DNA of 35,936 nt from Acidaminococcus sp050873445 (lineage in GTDB: Bacteria > Bacillota > Negativicutes > Acidaminococcales > Acidaminococcaceae): the NCBI RefSeq assembly GCF_050873445.1, contig NZ_JBNMIU010000017.1, positions 1-35,936 of the forward strand. Direction: 5' to 3'. Made by a program: the position numbers and the translations under genes. Positions 1 through 8,671 of the stretch are shown piece after piece. Numbering within the stretch: the first letter of the stretch is position 1; each line of letters opens with the position of its first letter. The notes below the pieces were generated by a model. That model searched no databases. It had not been told where the DNA came from and saw only the letters and a list, made by a program, of their open reading frames with translations.

Positions 1-893
1 ACGGTAAGGCTGGGTATATGAAAAGCGTAATATACAGGATGGGTCCCGCCATCACTGACTACACCGTTTAAGGCCTTTGCGTAAATAGGGAGAGTAATTG
101 TGCAATTACCGTTGACGTTAGTTATTGCATATCCCCACTGTATAATTAGACCTCCGAAAAAACTACCCAGGCACACATACCCATTCTGTGCGATATTGTA
201 CTTCACTCCGGAGGCCGTCAGTACCATCTTGAGCAGCTGGCCGAACCACGAATTCGTTTCAAGCGCTGTAATCGCGCTGATGGCCGTGGTAAGTGCCAGC
301 TTCTTGATGATTCCTTCCGCGAAATCAGAAATCTGCGATGCCTGGAATTTCTTCCAAGAATTCAATAATCCACGCACCCAAGAAGTCGAAGCAATCTTAT
401 TATCAGAGCTGTCTTCAAGTTCCGTATCATTAGTCACATTTTTTACATCCGCAAAAGTAACCAACTGACTGCTATCCAAAACAGCTGAAACGTTCCCCGT
501 ATTACTAAAAGTTAAATTAAGCGTCATTCGTTTAGAAACAACCGTTGTGCTTCCCTCTGCCGGCATGGTGTCCGGATCAGGATCCATCATATACGCAAAC
601 ATGATTTCTCCATCATCCGGATCAGTAGCAAACAGCCCAAGTTCCCGTTCCTTAAAGGCTTGCTTTACCCCTGTATTCGTTAAAGTAGATACCAACTTGA
701 CCGTAGTACCATCTACCGAGCAAGACGCAATGGTTAAATCTTTTTCTCGTTTGACCAAATCGGTCGGACTACTACTACTACTACCGCTACCAACGCTGAT
801 TTTCGTAAAAATCAAGGTTGCTAATCCTGCATCAATTTTTGCTTGTAATGCCAATCCCTTTTCCGTAAGTGTAAATCCTTGCCAATTAGCCAT
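1..893 (-). CDS. Phage tail fibre / collar protein, 3' end cut by window edge
   Basis: The frame is open from ATG at 893 to the window edge, giving about 297 residues. The start is set by a strong ribosome site (AAGAAGGAG) seven bases upstream. The N-terminus (MANWQGFTLTEKGLALQAKI) matches the attachment domain of contractile-phage tail fibres (DUF3751 type). The last visible part contains GGLIIQWG, a motif typical of the gp53-like C-terminal domain of P2/Mu-type fibres, so most of the protein is probably present. It lies directly downstream of the gpI gene, as P2 gene H does. Expected role: receptor binding at the baseplate. Residues 39-45 form a GSSSSSS run encoded partly by a five-unit trinucleotide repeat. 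Confidence 0.85.
   Translation of the reverse strand, partial: MANWQGFTLTEKGLALQAKIDAGLATLIFTKISVGSGSSSSSPTDLVKREKDLTIASCSVDGTTVKLVSTLTNTGVKQAFKERELGLFATDPDDGEIMFAYMMDPDPDTMPAEGSTTVVSKRMTLNLTFSNTGNVSAVLDSSQLVTFADVKNVTNDTELEDSSDNKIASTSWVRGLLNSWKKFQASQISDFAEGIIKKLALTTAISAITALETNSWFGQLLKMVLTASGVKYNIAQNGYVCLGSFFGGLIIQWGYAITNVNGNCTITLPIYAKALNGVVSDGGTHPVYYAFHIPSLT
768..782. repeat. Five-unit ACT trinucleotide repeat inside tail fibre gene
   Basis: Five ACT units on the plus strand, read as five AGT serine codons on the minus strand, lie in the hinge after the fibre's attachment domain. A change in copy number would add or remove serines without shifting the frame. Confidence 0.8.
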
Positions 894-907
894 TTATATT
901 CTCCTTC

Positions 908-1564
908 TTATAACACAATAGAACCGTTAACGCTGACCTCGCTATCGTCCATTATAGATGCCCCAATGCCAAGGCTTTGACTAAATACAAATTCATCTTT
1001 CAAATTACTTGATGTAACAATCTCTTCATCATCCATAATCCCAGCGCCAATAAAATAACCTCCATTTAATTGACGTTCAAATTCGATGGAGTCCAGCCAG
1101 CTGCGCAGATTCTTAGATTGCTGAACCAATTGAACCAGCTGGAGTGTTTTATTTTCATCCTGTGCCGGTTCCGTTAAGCCCTGTATTCTAAAATGATACG
1201 GGGCCGCCCCATAAGCTGGCCATTCTTCTACTTCCCCAGTTTTGAATACCGTATGTAGCGCTAGCTTAACGCTGTACAAAGTTCCTTTCTTCATATGCCA
1301 CAAGATACTGGAGCGTATTAGCTGTTCTCTGGTCTCCTTGGAAAGATCTTCCTCATACAGATCCGTATGCAACTCCCAGGCTAAATGCAGAAGGGTAGCA
1401 TCGTCATACCTGGATAGATTTTTCCACAAAAGCAGCGCATTGATACCATCATTGATATCCAGCAGCTTTTGCGTAACCACCTTTGCCAGAGCCTGCACTT
1501 CTTCATCATCAGCAATTGAGGAAGGGAGCAATGATGCCAAATCTAAAGTATTCAGATCATTCAT
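908..1564 (-). CDS. Phage tail protein I (P2 gpI family), baseplate
   Basis: 218 residues. The N-terminal and middle parts follow the P2 gpI family: a leader with LDLASLLPSSI, then the conserved block around residues 70-110 with LAWELHTDLY and a tryptophan-rich segment (SILWHMKKGT). In P2, gpI sits at the baseplate edge beside gpJ and connects it to the fibre. The start ATG overlaps the end of the gpJ gene by 8 bases, and the fibre gene follows after 14 bases, so the J-I-H order of P2 is kept. The C-terminal 50 residues contain a twice-repeated phrase (GAGIMDDEE and GASIMDDSE), which is not a core family feature and may be a short fibre-docking extension. Confidence 0.88.
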   Translation of the reverse strand: MNDLNTLDLASLLPSSIADDEEVQALAKVVTQKLLDINDGINALLLWKNLSRYDDATLLHLAWELHTDLYEEDLSKETREQLIRSSILWHMKKGTLYSVKLALHTVFKTGEVEEWPAYGAAPYHFRIQGLTEPAQDENKTLQLVQLVQQSKNLRSWLDSIEFERQLNGGYFIGAGIMDDEEIVTSSNLKDEFVFSQSLGIGASIMDDSEVSVNGSIVL

Positions 1565-2696
1565 CTTCTATCCCTCCATAGTTCACTGTATTGTTGCCAC
1601 TATTTTTTGCAATGCCAATTACAAACGTATCGTCACGGTTTCCATCTTTAATTTTGGTAAAGGCTGGAGCTGTAATTTCTACCCGTTTGGCCCCGGCAGT
1701 TAAACATAATTGAATCAGTTTATCTGGGTTAATATCCCGGCCCATTTTAGAATCCTGCCAAGCAACATAGTCTGCCACTGCATTTTCTACATTACTGCGA
1801 GTTGTTTCTGTATCAATGCCTTTTCCCAGGTAATAAGTCATGTTAATGTCGTAGCTTGTTGTTTCCGGCACCTTAACAGCGACCTTGTCTGTCAGCGGTC
1901 TTCTAGTCTCATCAGATAAATAAGCAAGGACCGTGTTTTGCAGTTCTTCTCCTGGCAGACTTCCTCCGGCTTCTACAATATATACATCTACACTCCCCGG
2001 CTCTGGGGAAACAGCTTTTGCCTGGTTAATCAAAGATGATGCTGCTTTAGCAAAATATTCATAAGCCCCTGTCGGGCCAGCCGTACTGAATGATTCCGGT
2101 GCTTCCTCTGCACGTGTGCGCAGTGTTCCATCGTCTTCTTCGTCCGCTCCGCCTTCTGACGCTGTAGTATTTACGGCAGATGCAATATACGGTGCTATAT
2201 CTATCATCGTCGTAACAGTACCCGCTGGTATCCCATTACCAGCTATACCGATTTTCTGACAAGTGCATTTGACCGTCCCGGAAGTGTCCCCAGCTTTGAT
2301 GACCAGTGTTTCATCTGTTGCAAAGCAAATTTGTGAACCGTTACTTACACGGGTCCCTTGTGGAACAGCAACGTTGAAAGATACGGCTTTAGACAATGAA
2401 AACTTTTCTGTCAAGGTGGCTGCTGTTCCTGGAATCCTTGTCACCCCAAGCAGTGCTACCAGGTTGTCCAGATTTTCTCCTTCAGCATATTTCAACAGAT
2501 TCTGCTTCCCCGTATAGTTGATTTTATTCAGCAGCATAATAACTACGGAAGCAATGACCAGAATAAAAAGTCTAATCGGATCCGCTTTTGCCAGTTTTCG
2601 TCCAGTTACAGCCGTATACACGTCCATCAGATATGTCACGACTTTTTCTTTATCAGCATTGACAAACTCCACTTCAGGCAAAGTATTTACATTCAT
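1557..2696 (-). CDS. Baseplate assembly protein J (P2 gpJ / Mu gp47 family)
   Basis: 379 residues. It shows the baseplate-J layout: an N-terminal helical segment with a short hydrophobic stretch (LFILVIASVVIMLL, about residues 43-56), the conserved block TRIPGTAAT with a following beta-rich domain containing VPQGTRV, then an acidic GGADEEDDGTLRTRAEEAPES motif near residue 185 that is characteristic of the family. Proteins of this family form the wedge of contractile-tail baseplates with gp25/gpW. The start codon overlaps the upstream gp25-like stop by 4 bases, so the two are translationally coupled, as wedge partners usually are. Confidence 0.92.
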   Translation of the reverse strand: MNVNTLPEVEFVNADKEKVVTYLMDVYTAVTGRKLAKADPIRLFILVIASVVIMLLNKINYTGKQNLLKYAEGENLDNLVALLGVTRIPGTAATLTEKFSLSKAVSFNVAVPQGTRVSNGSQICFATDETLVIKAGDTSGTVKCTCQKIGIAGNGIPAGTVTTMIDIAPYIASAVNTTASEGGADEEDDGTLRTRAEEAPESFSTAGPTGAYEYFAKAASSLINQAKAVSPEPGSVDVYIVEAGGSLPGEELQNTVLAYLSDETRRPLTDKVAVKVPETTSYDINMTYYLGKGIDTETTRSNVENAVADYVAWQDSKMGRDINPDKLIQLCLTAGAKRVEITAPAFTKIKDGNRDDTFVIGIAKNSGNNTVNYGGIEDE

Positions 2697-3016
2697 AAAT
2701 CACCACTTCCTTTTATTGAAACATCAACAATCGGCGTCAATCGTTGTTCATCCGTGTCATACTCAAAATCAATCGAGCGGATTACTACTCTTGGTTCATA
2801 TCTCTGAATCGCATTAAAAAGCTCTTCCCGCAAAGCCCCTTCTGCTGACCCGTCCAGCGGCTCATCTACTGCATCCCACGAAATGCCAAATCTACGATCC
2901 AATGGAACACTGAATACATGAGTAGAAAGCAATGTTCTAATATTTTGAGCAATCTCTGCTGTCTGGGAATCCGGCTCCCAATCAATCACAGACTTTTTGT
3001 TTCCTGAAATAATCAC
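2693..3016 (-). CDS. Baseplate wedge protein, gp25/gpW family
   Basis: 107 residues starting with GTG; AGGTGA lies six bases upstream, and the start overlaps the stop codon of the gpU gene. The sequence has the gp25-like lysozyme-fold core: IAQNIRTLLSTHVFSVPLDRRFG, followed by helix ALREELFNAIQRYEPRV and the strand VVIRSIDFEYD. The EPR motif (Glu-Pro-Arg, about residues 74-76) that docks on the sheath in T4 gp25 is present. It forms the start of the baseplate wedge and nucleates sheath assembly. Neighbours gpU and gpJ fit this role. Confidence 0.92.
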   Translation of the reverse strand: MIISGNKKSVIDWEPDSQTAEIAQNIRTLLSTHVFSVPLDRRFGISWDAVDEPLDGSAEGALREELFNAIQRYEPRVVIRSIDFEYDTDEQRLTPIVDVSIKGSGDL

Positions 3017-3561
3017 TAGATATCACCTACCGTATCGTCTACCTGATCCAATACATCCAGTGCTTCCTGCTTGTATGCACTAGCCTTCTCTTTCACTTCA
3101 GCTATCTGGGATGCGATATTGCCCCATGGCGTACTAGCATTGGTTTCAGTTGCAGCATTTGCATCTACCCGGTATTCTTTCAATGTGACTGATACTGTGA
3201 CAACATGCATTTTCCCCCGTTGCTTCCAATAAGACGGTTTTTCAGATAAGCCACTAATCATCCATTTGTTCTGACTGACAGGGCTGCTTCCCAAGATAAA
3301 GCTCACAACTTGCCCTGTATCTCGTATGTTTCTCAGAGTTTCTAGCTTTTCTTCGGGTGTTACATTGAGTTGTGCAAAAAGCTGGATGTCAAAGGTGATT
3401 TCCTCTGGTTCCAGCCCGGTGAATTCCATATGAGATTTTTCAGCAATGATTTCATGCTCTGCCAATTTGATGTTTCCCTGTCGGGAGTAGTTATCAAACG
3501 TTAATACCCGCCGGCTGGACACATTAAAAGTAATGCCTCCAAGGCTTCCTACGGTTGCCAT
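3016..3561 (-). CDS. Phage tail protein U (P2 gpU family)
   Basis: 181 residues; the start ATG follows an AGGAGGG site. The protein resembles P2 gpU: VGSLGGITFNVS at the N-terminus, SHMEFTGLEPEEITFDIQL in the middle (a LysM-docking/tail-completion type beta domain), and a GKWVI-like block (NKWMISGLSEK). gpU is a small essential tail protein whose exact position at the tail end is less well known than that of its neighbours. The C-terminal 40 residues (Ala- and Lys-rich, DVLDQVDDTVGDI) are predicted helical and poorly conserved. Its location beside the wedge gene rather than after the tape measure differs from P2. Confidence 0.85.
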   Translation of the reverse strand: MATVGSLGGITFNVSSRRVLTFDNYSRQGNIKLAEHEIIAEKSHMEFTGLEPEEITFDIQLFAQLNVTPEEKLETLRNIRDTGQVVSFILGSSPVSQNKWMISGLSEKPSYWKQRGKMHVVTVSVTLKEYRVDANAATETNASTPWGNIASQIAEVKEKASAYKQEALDVLDQVDDTVGDI

Positions 3562-3562
3562 A

Positions 3563-3853
3563 CTACCCTCCTATAAATACATCCGGGCTGCCTGCTGCTA
3601 CGCTGCCGCCACAGCTTACGCTATCGCCAATCCGCGCAGCCGGCCTCCCGTTAATAAAAACAGTGGCACTCCCGCCTGAAATATGGCCGACATGCGGGCT
3701 GTGTTCTGAGCAGGAATGGCTGGCATACGTATCATTCAACCGTCCAGCCTCTTTTCCATTGATAAATACGTTCCCGCTGGCAGAGGAAAGTGCAACAGGG
3801 GAACAGGAATCATGCCCCGTATTATTATCTCCTAATCGTGTTGCTGCTGGCAT
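3563..3853 (-). CDS. PAAR-repeat spike-tip protein
   Basis: 96 residues. It begins MPAATRLGDNNTGHDSC, where the PAA-R motif and the following His/Cys (positions about 14-17) are the hallmark of PAAR proteins; a second copy of the phrase (GRPAARIGDSVSC) lies at about residues 69-81. His and Cys residues around 14, 47-48 and 80 are placed to bind the metal ion at the apex. PAAR proteins cap the spike trimer of contractile injection machines and sharpen it. Its place between the gpV spike gene and gpU fits. A ribosome site (TAGGAGA) precedes the ATG. There is no C-terminal effector extension, so it is a plain tip. Confidence 0.92.
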   Translation of the reverse strand: MPAATRLGDNNTGHDSCSPVALSSASGNVFINGKEAGRLNDTYASHSCSEHSPHVGHISGGSATVFINGRPAARIGDSVSCGGSVAAGSPDVFIGG

Positions 3854-3864
3854 TGGATCATCTC

Positions 3865-4296
3865 CTACTCATTAATCTTCACAGTAGTGCCTTTTATGGT
3901 GATAGTACCAGCAGCCTGGATCGTCAGATTGCCAGTATTACTATCATGTTCAACATAGGACCCGTCGCCAAAATCAATCCGCCTGATTCCAGCTCCTGTT
4001 TTAACCGGGGTATCTACCTCATTGAAGAAACTTCCCAGTACAATACCTTCACTATTTCCTGTACCGCCGGAATTCGGGAGCATCAAACAAACGACCTGCT
4101 CGTTCACTGCTGGCAGCCAGTATTCCTTGCAATACAAGCTCCCGGTGTTCAACAAAGGCAGTTCATCGCTGACGGTATTATCCATATCCCGGAAAACAAC
4201 ACGGCAAGTCATTGTCTCAGGATTCACGCTGGAGACATTGCCAATCCGAATAATCCGGCGCAACGCTGAAAATAATTGACGATTATCAGTAGCCAT
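3865..4296 (-). CDS. Baseplate assembly / tail spike protein V (P2 gpV family)
   Basis: 143 residues. The OB-fold of the gpV family is visible: RIIRIGNVSSVNPETMTCRVVF, then the conserved YWLPAVNEQVVCLML block and GIVLGSFFNEVD. The C-terminal 35 residues (DGSYVEHDSNTGNLTIQAAGTITIKG) are alternating polar/hydrophobic and match the beta-helical needle that carries the PAAR tip. It overlaps the end of the gpD gene by 11 bases, with AGGAGGTG upstream of the ATG. Expected role: trimeric membrane-piercing spike under the tail tube. Confidence 0.92.
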   Translation of the reverse strand: MATDNRQLFSALRRIIRIGNVSSVNPETMTCRVVFRDMDNTVSDELPLLNTGSLYCKEYWLPAVNEQVVCLMLPNSGGTGNSEGIVLGSFFNEVDTPVKTGAGIRRIDFGDGSYVEHDSNTGNLTIQAAGTITIKGTTVKINE

Positions 4297-5428
4297 TCAA
4301 GCACCTCCTGAGGTCTACAGAACACGTATACCCGCTTCCAAGCGAATGTTTTACCTGAGAAATGATATATTTGCCATCAAACTTGCCAAACCCTTTTACA
4401 GTTACCGTAAGTCCGGCAGACAGGTCCGTATCTCCCATACAGGTGAGACTTCCTGTCACTTCATCCTTATTCTTTTCCCGAAGTTCTTTCCGAGCCATGC
4501 GTTCCGCTTCTTCTACACTTTTTACGTCCTTTTTCACAAGCAGTGTTTTTCCTTCTGTTTTATTCGGGTCCGTGAAAGTCGCGCTTATTTTTGCTTTCTT
4601 TTTTCCTTGCGAATGCTCTACGGTGCAGGCCTTATACACGTCCCGCACAGACGAAGTAAACCGCCAGGAAGCCGGTTTCAGCTGTTTCAGTGTACCTTTA
4701 CTGCTTGTGTCAGTAGAACTATCCACCACCGTACTGGCAGAAGCTGACAAGTCTTTCACCGTTGGCCGAATAAAAATCAAAGAGGGCTCAGCCGCTTCCA
4801 TATCCGCCATATCAAAAATAACAATCTGATTATCTGTCACTTTCAAAGACAACCCGTTGTCCTGGCACAGCTTATCTAGGAATGCCAGATCCGACTGTTC
4901 TGCCTGTTCCACGCGTTCTAATGTAGGATTATCTTTAGCCGAAAAGTTCAGCTGCATTCCCGCATTGGCAGCAATATCCTGTGCAATTTTCTGCACTGTA
5001 TAGCCTTCCCACGCCCGGGTATGTTCCTCTCCGCGCAACGTCGTATTATTGGGAACGGATACCGCTTTTATTTTGGCTTCGGACGGCATCGCGCTGCACT
5101 CGATTTCATCAATTTCGAACAGCCCTAGTGGCAGCTCTTTTTCTGCATCCATGGGAGCTGTCCAGTATTGGGTCAGAATAGAAGCAGTGAGCGTAGCTCC
5201 TTTGTCTGGGAACCACGCTTCCAGCCACAATCCGTTACGGTCTTCCAGTGTAAGCTGCAGATCATCCGCCTGCCCGGTCAGCGCATCCGTATATTCCACA
5301 CTTTTTAGATACGGCTTGAGTGCCTCAGAAATATCTACTTTGTTGTAAGTAACCTTAGGGTACGCCCTGCGTACGTAGCCTGGCTGCTGCATAGCAGCAT
5401 TTCCCAGCAACGAATCTATTACAGACAT
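4286..5428 (-). CDS. Late control gene D protein family (P2 gpD), baseplate hub
   Basis: 380 residues. The gpD/gp27-like hub fold is supported by the N-terminal YNKVDISEALKPYLKSVEYTD, the LTLEDRNGLWL segment, and the C-terminal block GKYIISQVKHSLGSGYTCSVDLR that is diagnostic for the family. The family name comes from P2 gpD, once thought to control late genes; it is a structural hub protein. A ribosome site (AGAAGG) lies upstream, and the gpX stop is three bases before the start. Gene order X-D-V is as in P2 relatives. The middle (about residues 225-250) holds a Ser/Thr-rich linker (DSSTDTSSKGT). Confidence 0.92.
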   Translation of the reverse strand: MSVIDSLLGNAAMQQPGYVRRAYPKVTYNKVDISEALKPYLKSVEYTDALTGQADDLQLTLEDRNGLWLEAWFPDKGATLTASILTQYWTAPMDAEKELPLGLFEIDEIECSAMPSEAKIKAVSVPNNTTLRGEEHTRAWEGYTVQKIAQDIAANAGMQLNFSAKDNPTLERVEQAEQSDLAFLDKLCQDNGLSLKVTDNQIVIFDMADMEAAEPSLIFIRPTVKDLSASASTVVDSSTDTSSKGTLKQLKPASWRFTSSVRDVYKACTVEHSQGKKKAKISATFTDPNKTEGKTLLVKKDVKSVEEAERMARKELREKNKDEVTGSLTCMGDTDLSAGLTVTVKGFGKFDGKYIISQVKHSLGSGYTCSVDLRRCLNGY

Positions 5429-5431
5429 CCT

Positions 5432-5641
5432 TTATACCTTCTTCCATGGGGGCAGAATCGTCGTAGTTTGCGCCTGTATATCAGGGAGAGAAAGGCTGAC
5501 ATTGGCGGGGAAAATAATGGTCTCCCTATACATCTGATTCGCTTCCAGCAGTGCATTCATATACTTTTCATCCCCATAGACTTTTACAGCAATACCGTCC
5601 CTGGTATCGCCCTGTATCGTCTTATACACACGTTTACTCAT
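5432..5641 (-). CDS. Tail protein X (P2 gpX, LysM-like)
   Basis: 69 residues, close to the family's usual length. The YKTIQGDTRDGIAVKVYGDEKYMNALLEAN stretch is a LysM-like fold (YTVxxGDTxxxIA) and the NVSLSLPDI end completes it. gpX is thought to bind peptidoglycan-like or hub surfaces and is always found beside gpD. The ATG overlaps the tape measure's end by 8 bases. Confidence 0.92.
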   Translation of the reverse strand: MSKRVYKTIQGDTRDGIAVKVYGDEKYMNALLEANQMYRETIIFPANVSLSLPDIQAQTTTILPPWKKV

Positions 5642-8162
5642 AGCTCAGTCTCCGTCTATTATGCAAAATATTTTGAATCATGCTTTCAAGCCGTTCCCGT
5701 TCATCATCCAAAGCTCTCTGAATGACGTTAGAATCCGCATTTCCTGTAATGGTAATCTGAGGATTGTAGTTGATCTCTACTCCACCAGATTTATTTTTAT
5801 CTGCTGCCATTCCAGTAATTAACCGTCCAGTGCCGGATAAAAGTGCGCTTGTTCCTTCCCGTGCATTGTCTCCAACAGATTTAGGCAAAAGTCCCATCAT
5901 TTGCCCAGTTTGGGTCCACAACCTGGTCGCCCGTGCTGTTCCATTGATAGGTATAGCTGCTTCCGGGCTCTGTTCTGCAAAAGATGTCAAGAATGCTCCG
6001 CGTGCATAAATGCCTCCAGACGCATTTTCCGGGATACGATTTCCTGCTTCGCTAGCAGCATTACTATCTCCACCCTTCACAAAATTCACTACCGCCTGAA
6101 TCGGAGCAGAAAAGATTTCTTTCAACGAATTCCACTTGTTGATGCACCAATCCACAGCTGACCCAATCAGATCGTAAATACTGCTGACAAATCCCGATAC
6201 AGCATTAACTGCCGAATCCCAGACGGAAGACAGAAATTCAGATACCTGATTCCACAAGGACGTACACCAAGATGCCGCATTTCCCATAAGTGACATGATT
6301 ATAGAGACAGCATTACCAACCGCCTCCGATACCATACCCCAAACAGATGCGACAAAGCTAGTAACGGCATTCCATTTATCCATAACCCAGGCAACAAAAG
6401 ATGCCCAATAAGCCTGAATTCCATTCCAGAAATTCATAAGATATATTTTCAACGTATCCCAATTGCTGATAATCAAATAGGCAGCTACAGCAATAGCCAT
6501 GATTACTAGCAGAATCGGATTGGCCATTAAAAAGGCTGTCGCAGCTCGAATACCTGAGGTCAATAATTTAAACCCGGTAACTGCTGATTTCACACTTTTT
6601 ATCAACCCAGTCCCTAAAAAGGAGCCAAACTTACGAATAACAGGAAGGGCTTTGCCAATGCCTTCCTGAACAAAACCAATAGCATCTTTAACCCACATAA
6701 AGGCCTGATATGCTTTATGGTATCCAGCGATTGCTCCATTCACCCCTGTAGCACCGGCAGCCATACCTAATGCAATTCCCAAAATAGAACTGATTAAATC
6801 TTTATTTTTAGATGCCCAAGTAGAGAATCCTAAAGCAATCTGAGATACACGTTGGAGCAACGGGGTTATAGAAGGAAGCAGTGCACTCCCAATAGAAATT
6901 GCTGTCGCTGTTGCGGCATTTTTCAGAAGTATTAACTGGTTTGCCGTTGTCCCTGTTTGTGCTTCGAATTCCTTTTGCATGGATCCAGCATACCGTGATT
7001 TATCTGAAACCTTATTAAAGTTGGCCTGCAGCCCTTCGAGGTTCGATAACAACGGAGCAATAGCGCCAATAGATTCCTTTCCGAATAGATCAGATAAAAC
7101 CGCTGCCTGTTTCTCTTTATCTAAGCTCTTCAAAGCCTTCAAGACCTCTATAATAGCTCCCTTGGCATCGGTTTGCATTTTGCCGGCCATATCCGCAGCA
7201 TCGAGGCCCAATGTGGCAAAAGCTTCCGCCTGAGACTTCGTTGCTCCTTCCCCTGCTGTCATTCCAAGGATCAGGTTTTTAATACCGGTGGCAGCTACTT
7301 CACTTTGTACCCCGGATCCTATCATCGACGCGCCTAATGCTGCGATTTCACCAGAAGCCACGCCGCCGACTTCTCCCAATGGCCCAATCCGTGTTACAAC
7401 ATCTGAGATGAGCGGAGCCGATGCAGCCGTCGTATTGCCCAGGTAATTGATTTTATCTGCCAGTTCGACGACGTCGTCTTGATTCATTTTGAAGGCGGTA
7501 CGCCATTTGGCCATCATATCCCCTGCCTGATCTGCTGAAATATCAAAGGCAACCCCCATCTTAGCTGCAGATTCTGCAAAAGATAATAAATCTTCTCTTG
7601 CGATCCCGGATTGGCCGCCTGCAGCAACAATTTTAGCAATACCGTCAGCCGACATGGGCAAGCGTTTGGATAACTCCAGGATGTCATTACCCATTTCCTT
7701 AAACTGGTCCGGTGTATCAAAGTCAACGACTTTACGAACATCCGACATAACTGATTCAAATTGTACGGCTTCTCGTATTGGCTGCATCAAGGTAAATCCA
7801 ACGGCCGCAGCCTTTGCCGCATTGCCCATTGTTGCACTCGCTTTTGCGCCATGAGCATCATATCTCTGCTGCCTTACAGCTACCTGCTGTTCTTTCAAAC
7901 CCGACATGGATTGGCCCAGTTCTTTAATGGCATTGTTGTATGACTTTGCCGAAATGGTTCCCTGCTTATAAGCCTGGCTCACAGCAGCCTGTGTCACTTT
8001 TACATCTGCCATTTTTTGTGTAAGTGCAGCTTGCTTCTGCGCAAGAGCATTGCTGCTATTAGATAGCCCTTTAATTTGATTTTTGGCTGCAGTAAACGCG
8101 CTGACAAAGGTTCCTGCTAAGCTTGCCCCAATAGCGACTTTAATCATCATACTATCTGCCAC
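5634..8162 (-). CDS. Tape measure protein (P2 gpT / TP901-1 core family)
   Basis: 842 residues from the GTG at 8162 (protein begins MADSMMIKVAIGASLAGTF). A longer TTG-start reading at 8192 is open, but the GTG has AGAAGG nine bases upstream. Domains: an N-terminal coiled coil (about 25-110), the TP901-type core (about 125-420, ending KEFEAQTGTTANQLILLKNA), hydrophobic segments around the middle including LLVIMAIAVAAYLII, a tryptophan-rich series of amphipathic repeats, and a C-terminal ARGAFLTSFAEQSPEAAIPINGT block seen in many tape measures. The protein sets tail length and is ejected through the tube; by the usual ruler relation (about 0.15 nm per residue) this predicts a tail of roughly 125 nm. 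The start overlaps the end of the gpE+E' frame. Confidence 0.9.
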   Translation of the reverse strand: MADSMMIKVAIGASLAGTFVSAFTAAKNQIKGLSNSSNALAQKQAALTQKMADVKVTQAAVSQAYKQGTISAKSYNNAIKELGQSMSGLKEQQVAVRQQRYDAHGAKASATMGNAAKAAAVGFTLMQPIREAVQFESVMSDVRKVVDFDTPDQFKEMGNDILELSKRLPMSADGIAKIVAAGGQSGIAREDLLSFAESAAKMGVAFDISADQAGDMMAKWRTAFKMNQDDVVELADKINYLGNTTAASAPLISDVVTRIGPLGEVGGVASGEIAALGASMIGSGVQSEVAATGIKNLILGMTAGEGATKSQAEAFATLGLDAADMAGKMQTDAKGAIIEVLKALKSLDKEKQAAVLSDLFGKESIGAIAPLLSNLEGLQANFNKVSDKSRYAGSMQKEFEAQTGTTANQLILLKNAATATAISIGSALLPSITPLLQRVSQIALGFSTWASKNKDLISSILGIALGMAAGATGVNGAIAGYHKAYQAFMWVKDAIGFVQEGIGKALPVIRKFGSFLGTGLIKSVKSAVTGFKLLTSGIRAATAFLMANPILLVIMAIAVAAYLIISNWDTLKIYLMNFWNGIQAYWASFVAWVMDKWNAVTSFVASVWGMVSEAVGNAVSIIMSLMGNAASWCTSLWNQVSEFLSSVWDSAVNAVSGFVSSIYDLIGSAVDWCINKWNSLKEIFSAPIQAVVNFVKGGDSNAASEAGNRIPENASGGIYARGAFLTSFAEQSPEAAIPINGTARATRLWTQTGQMMGLLPKSVGDNAREGTSALLSGTGRLITGMAADKNKSGGVEINYNPQITITGNADSNVIQRALDDERERLESMIQNILHNRRRLSYE

Positions 8163-8621
8163 TCTTCTGCACCTTCTTCCGTTCTCTATCAATCACGGCA
8201 TTCATAGATTCAACCCATAGAACAAGCTCACTGATAATTGGCATATCCAAGTATGAATCTATAGAGCTTTTGGTATACCTAGCCATGATAATAATAAGCT
8301 GCCTTATCTCGCCAGGATGAATTAACGGGGCTGGGTTTAGCCCTGTTCGGTTAAAAAATTGAGAACAGTGGTTGTAATTTTGACATAATCCGACCCGGGC
8401 ATATCTAACACATCATCATATTTAATCCCCAGCATCTTAGCTGCTACTGCCGCCTGATACTTTCCACTAAACGTCAGCATGGGCGTCATTTCCCCGGAAG
8501 CTCTTACTGTCGATTCCGCCTGGCTTAAGTCACGGCCGGTTACTTTTCCAAAATCTAATTCAATCTGATTTACTTCTTTCCCGCCAATCTGGATTGGCTT
8601 GGTTAATTTAATCTTCTTCAT
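8152..8621 (-). CDS. Tail assembly chaperone gpE+E' (-1 frameshift product)
   Basis: This is the extended product of the gpE gene. At 8358-8352 the zero frame reads T TTT TTA, a canonical -1 slippery heptamer, 13 bases before the gpE stop. Slipping there gives 90 shared residues plus 66 new ones (NRTGLNPAPLIHPGEIRQLI..., ending KKVQKSGR), stopping at 8154-8152 inside the tape measure start. The fusion would be 156 residues. P2 gpE/E' uses the same scheme with a T6G site. The otherwise gene-free gap between gpE and the tape measure is completely filled by this frame, which supports it. Confidence 0.85.
8337..8621 (-). CDS. Tail assembly chaperone gpE (short product)
   Basis: 94 residues, with AAGGAG upstream of the ATG. 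The pattern MKKIKLTKPIQIGGKEVNQIELDFGKVTGRDL followed by a short helical part is that of the P2 gpE-type tail assembly chaperones (phage TAC families). These bind the tape measure and recruit tube subunits, and are not part of the virion. Position between the tube and tape measure genes is invariant in tailed phages. It ends with TAA at 8339-8337 unless the ribosome shifts at the slippery site (see the gpE+E' entry). Confidence 0.88.
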   Translation of the reverse strand: MKKIKLTKPIQIGGKEVNQIELDFGKVTGRDLSQAESTVRASGEMTPMLTFSGKYQAAVAAKMLGIKYDDVLDMPGSDYVKITTTVLNFLTEQG

Positions 8622-8644
8622 TTTCTTTTCTCCTTTTCTTTTGC

Positions 8645-8650
8645 TATAAT
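8645..8650 (+). promoter_or_regulatory. -10 box (TATAAT) of the moron gene
   Basis: A perfect TATAAT lies on the plus strand 22 bases before the ATG of the opposite-strand membrane gene. No good -35 box is seen at the right distance (the sequence there is T-rich, about 8622-8627), so it may rely on an upstream T-rich element. It overlaps the 5' leader of the gpE gene on the other strand. Confidence 0.6.
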
Positions 8651-8671
8651 AAAAGCAAAGAGGTGATCGTC

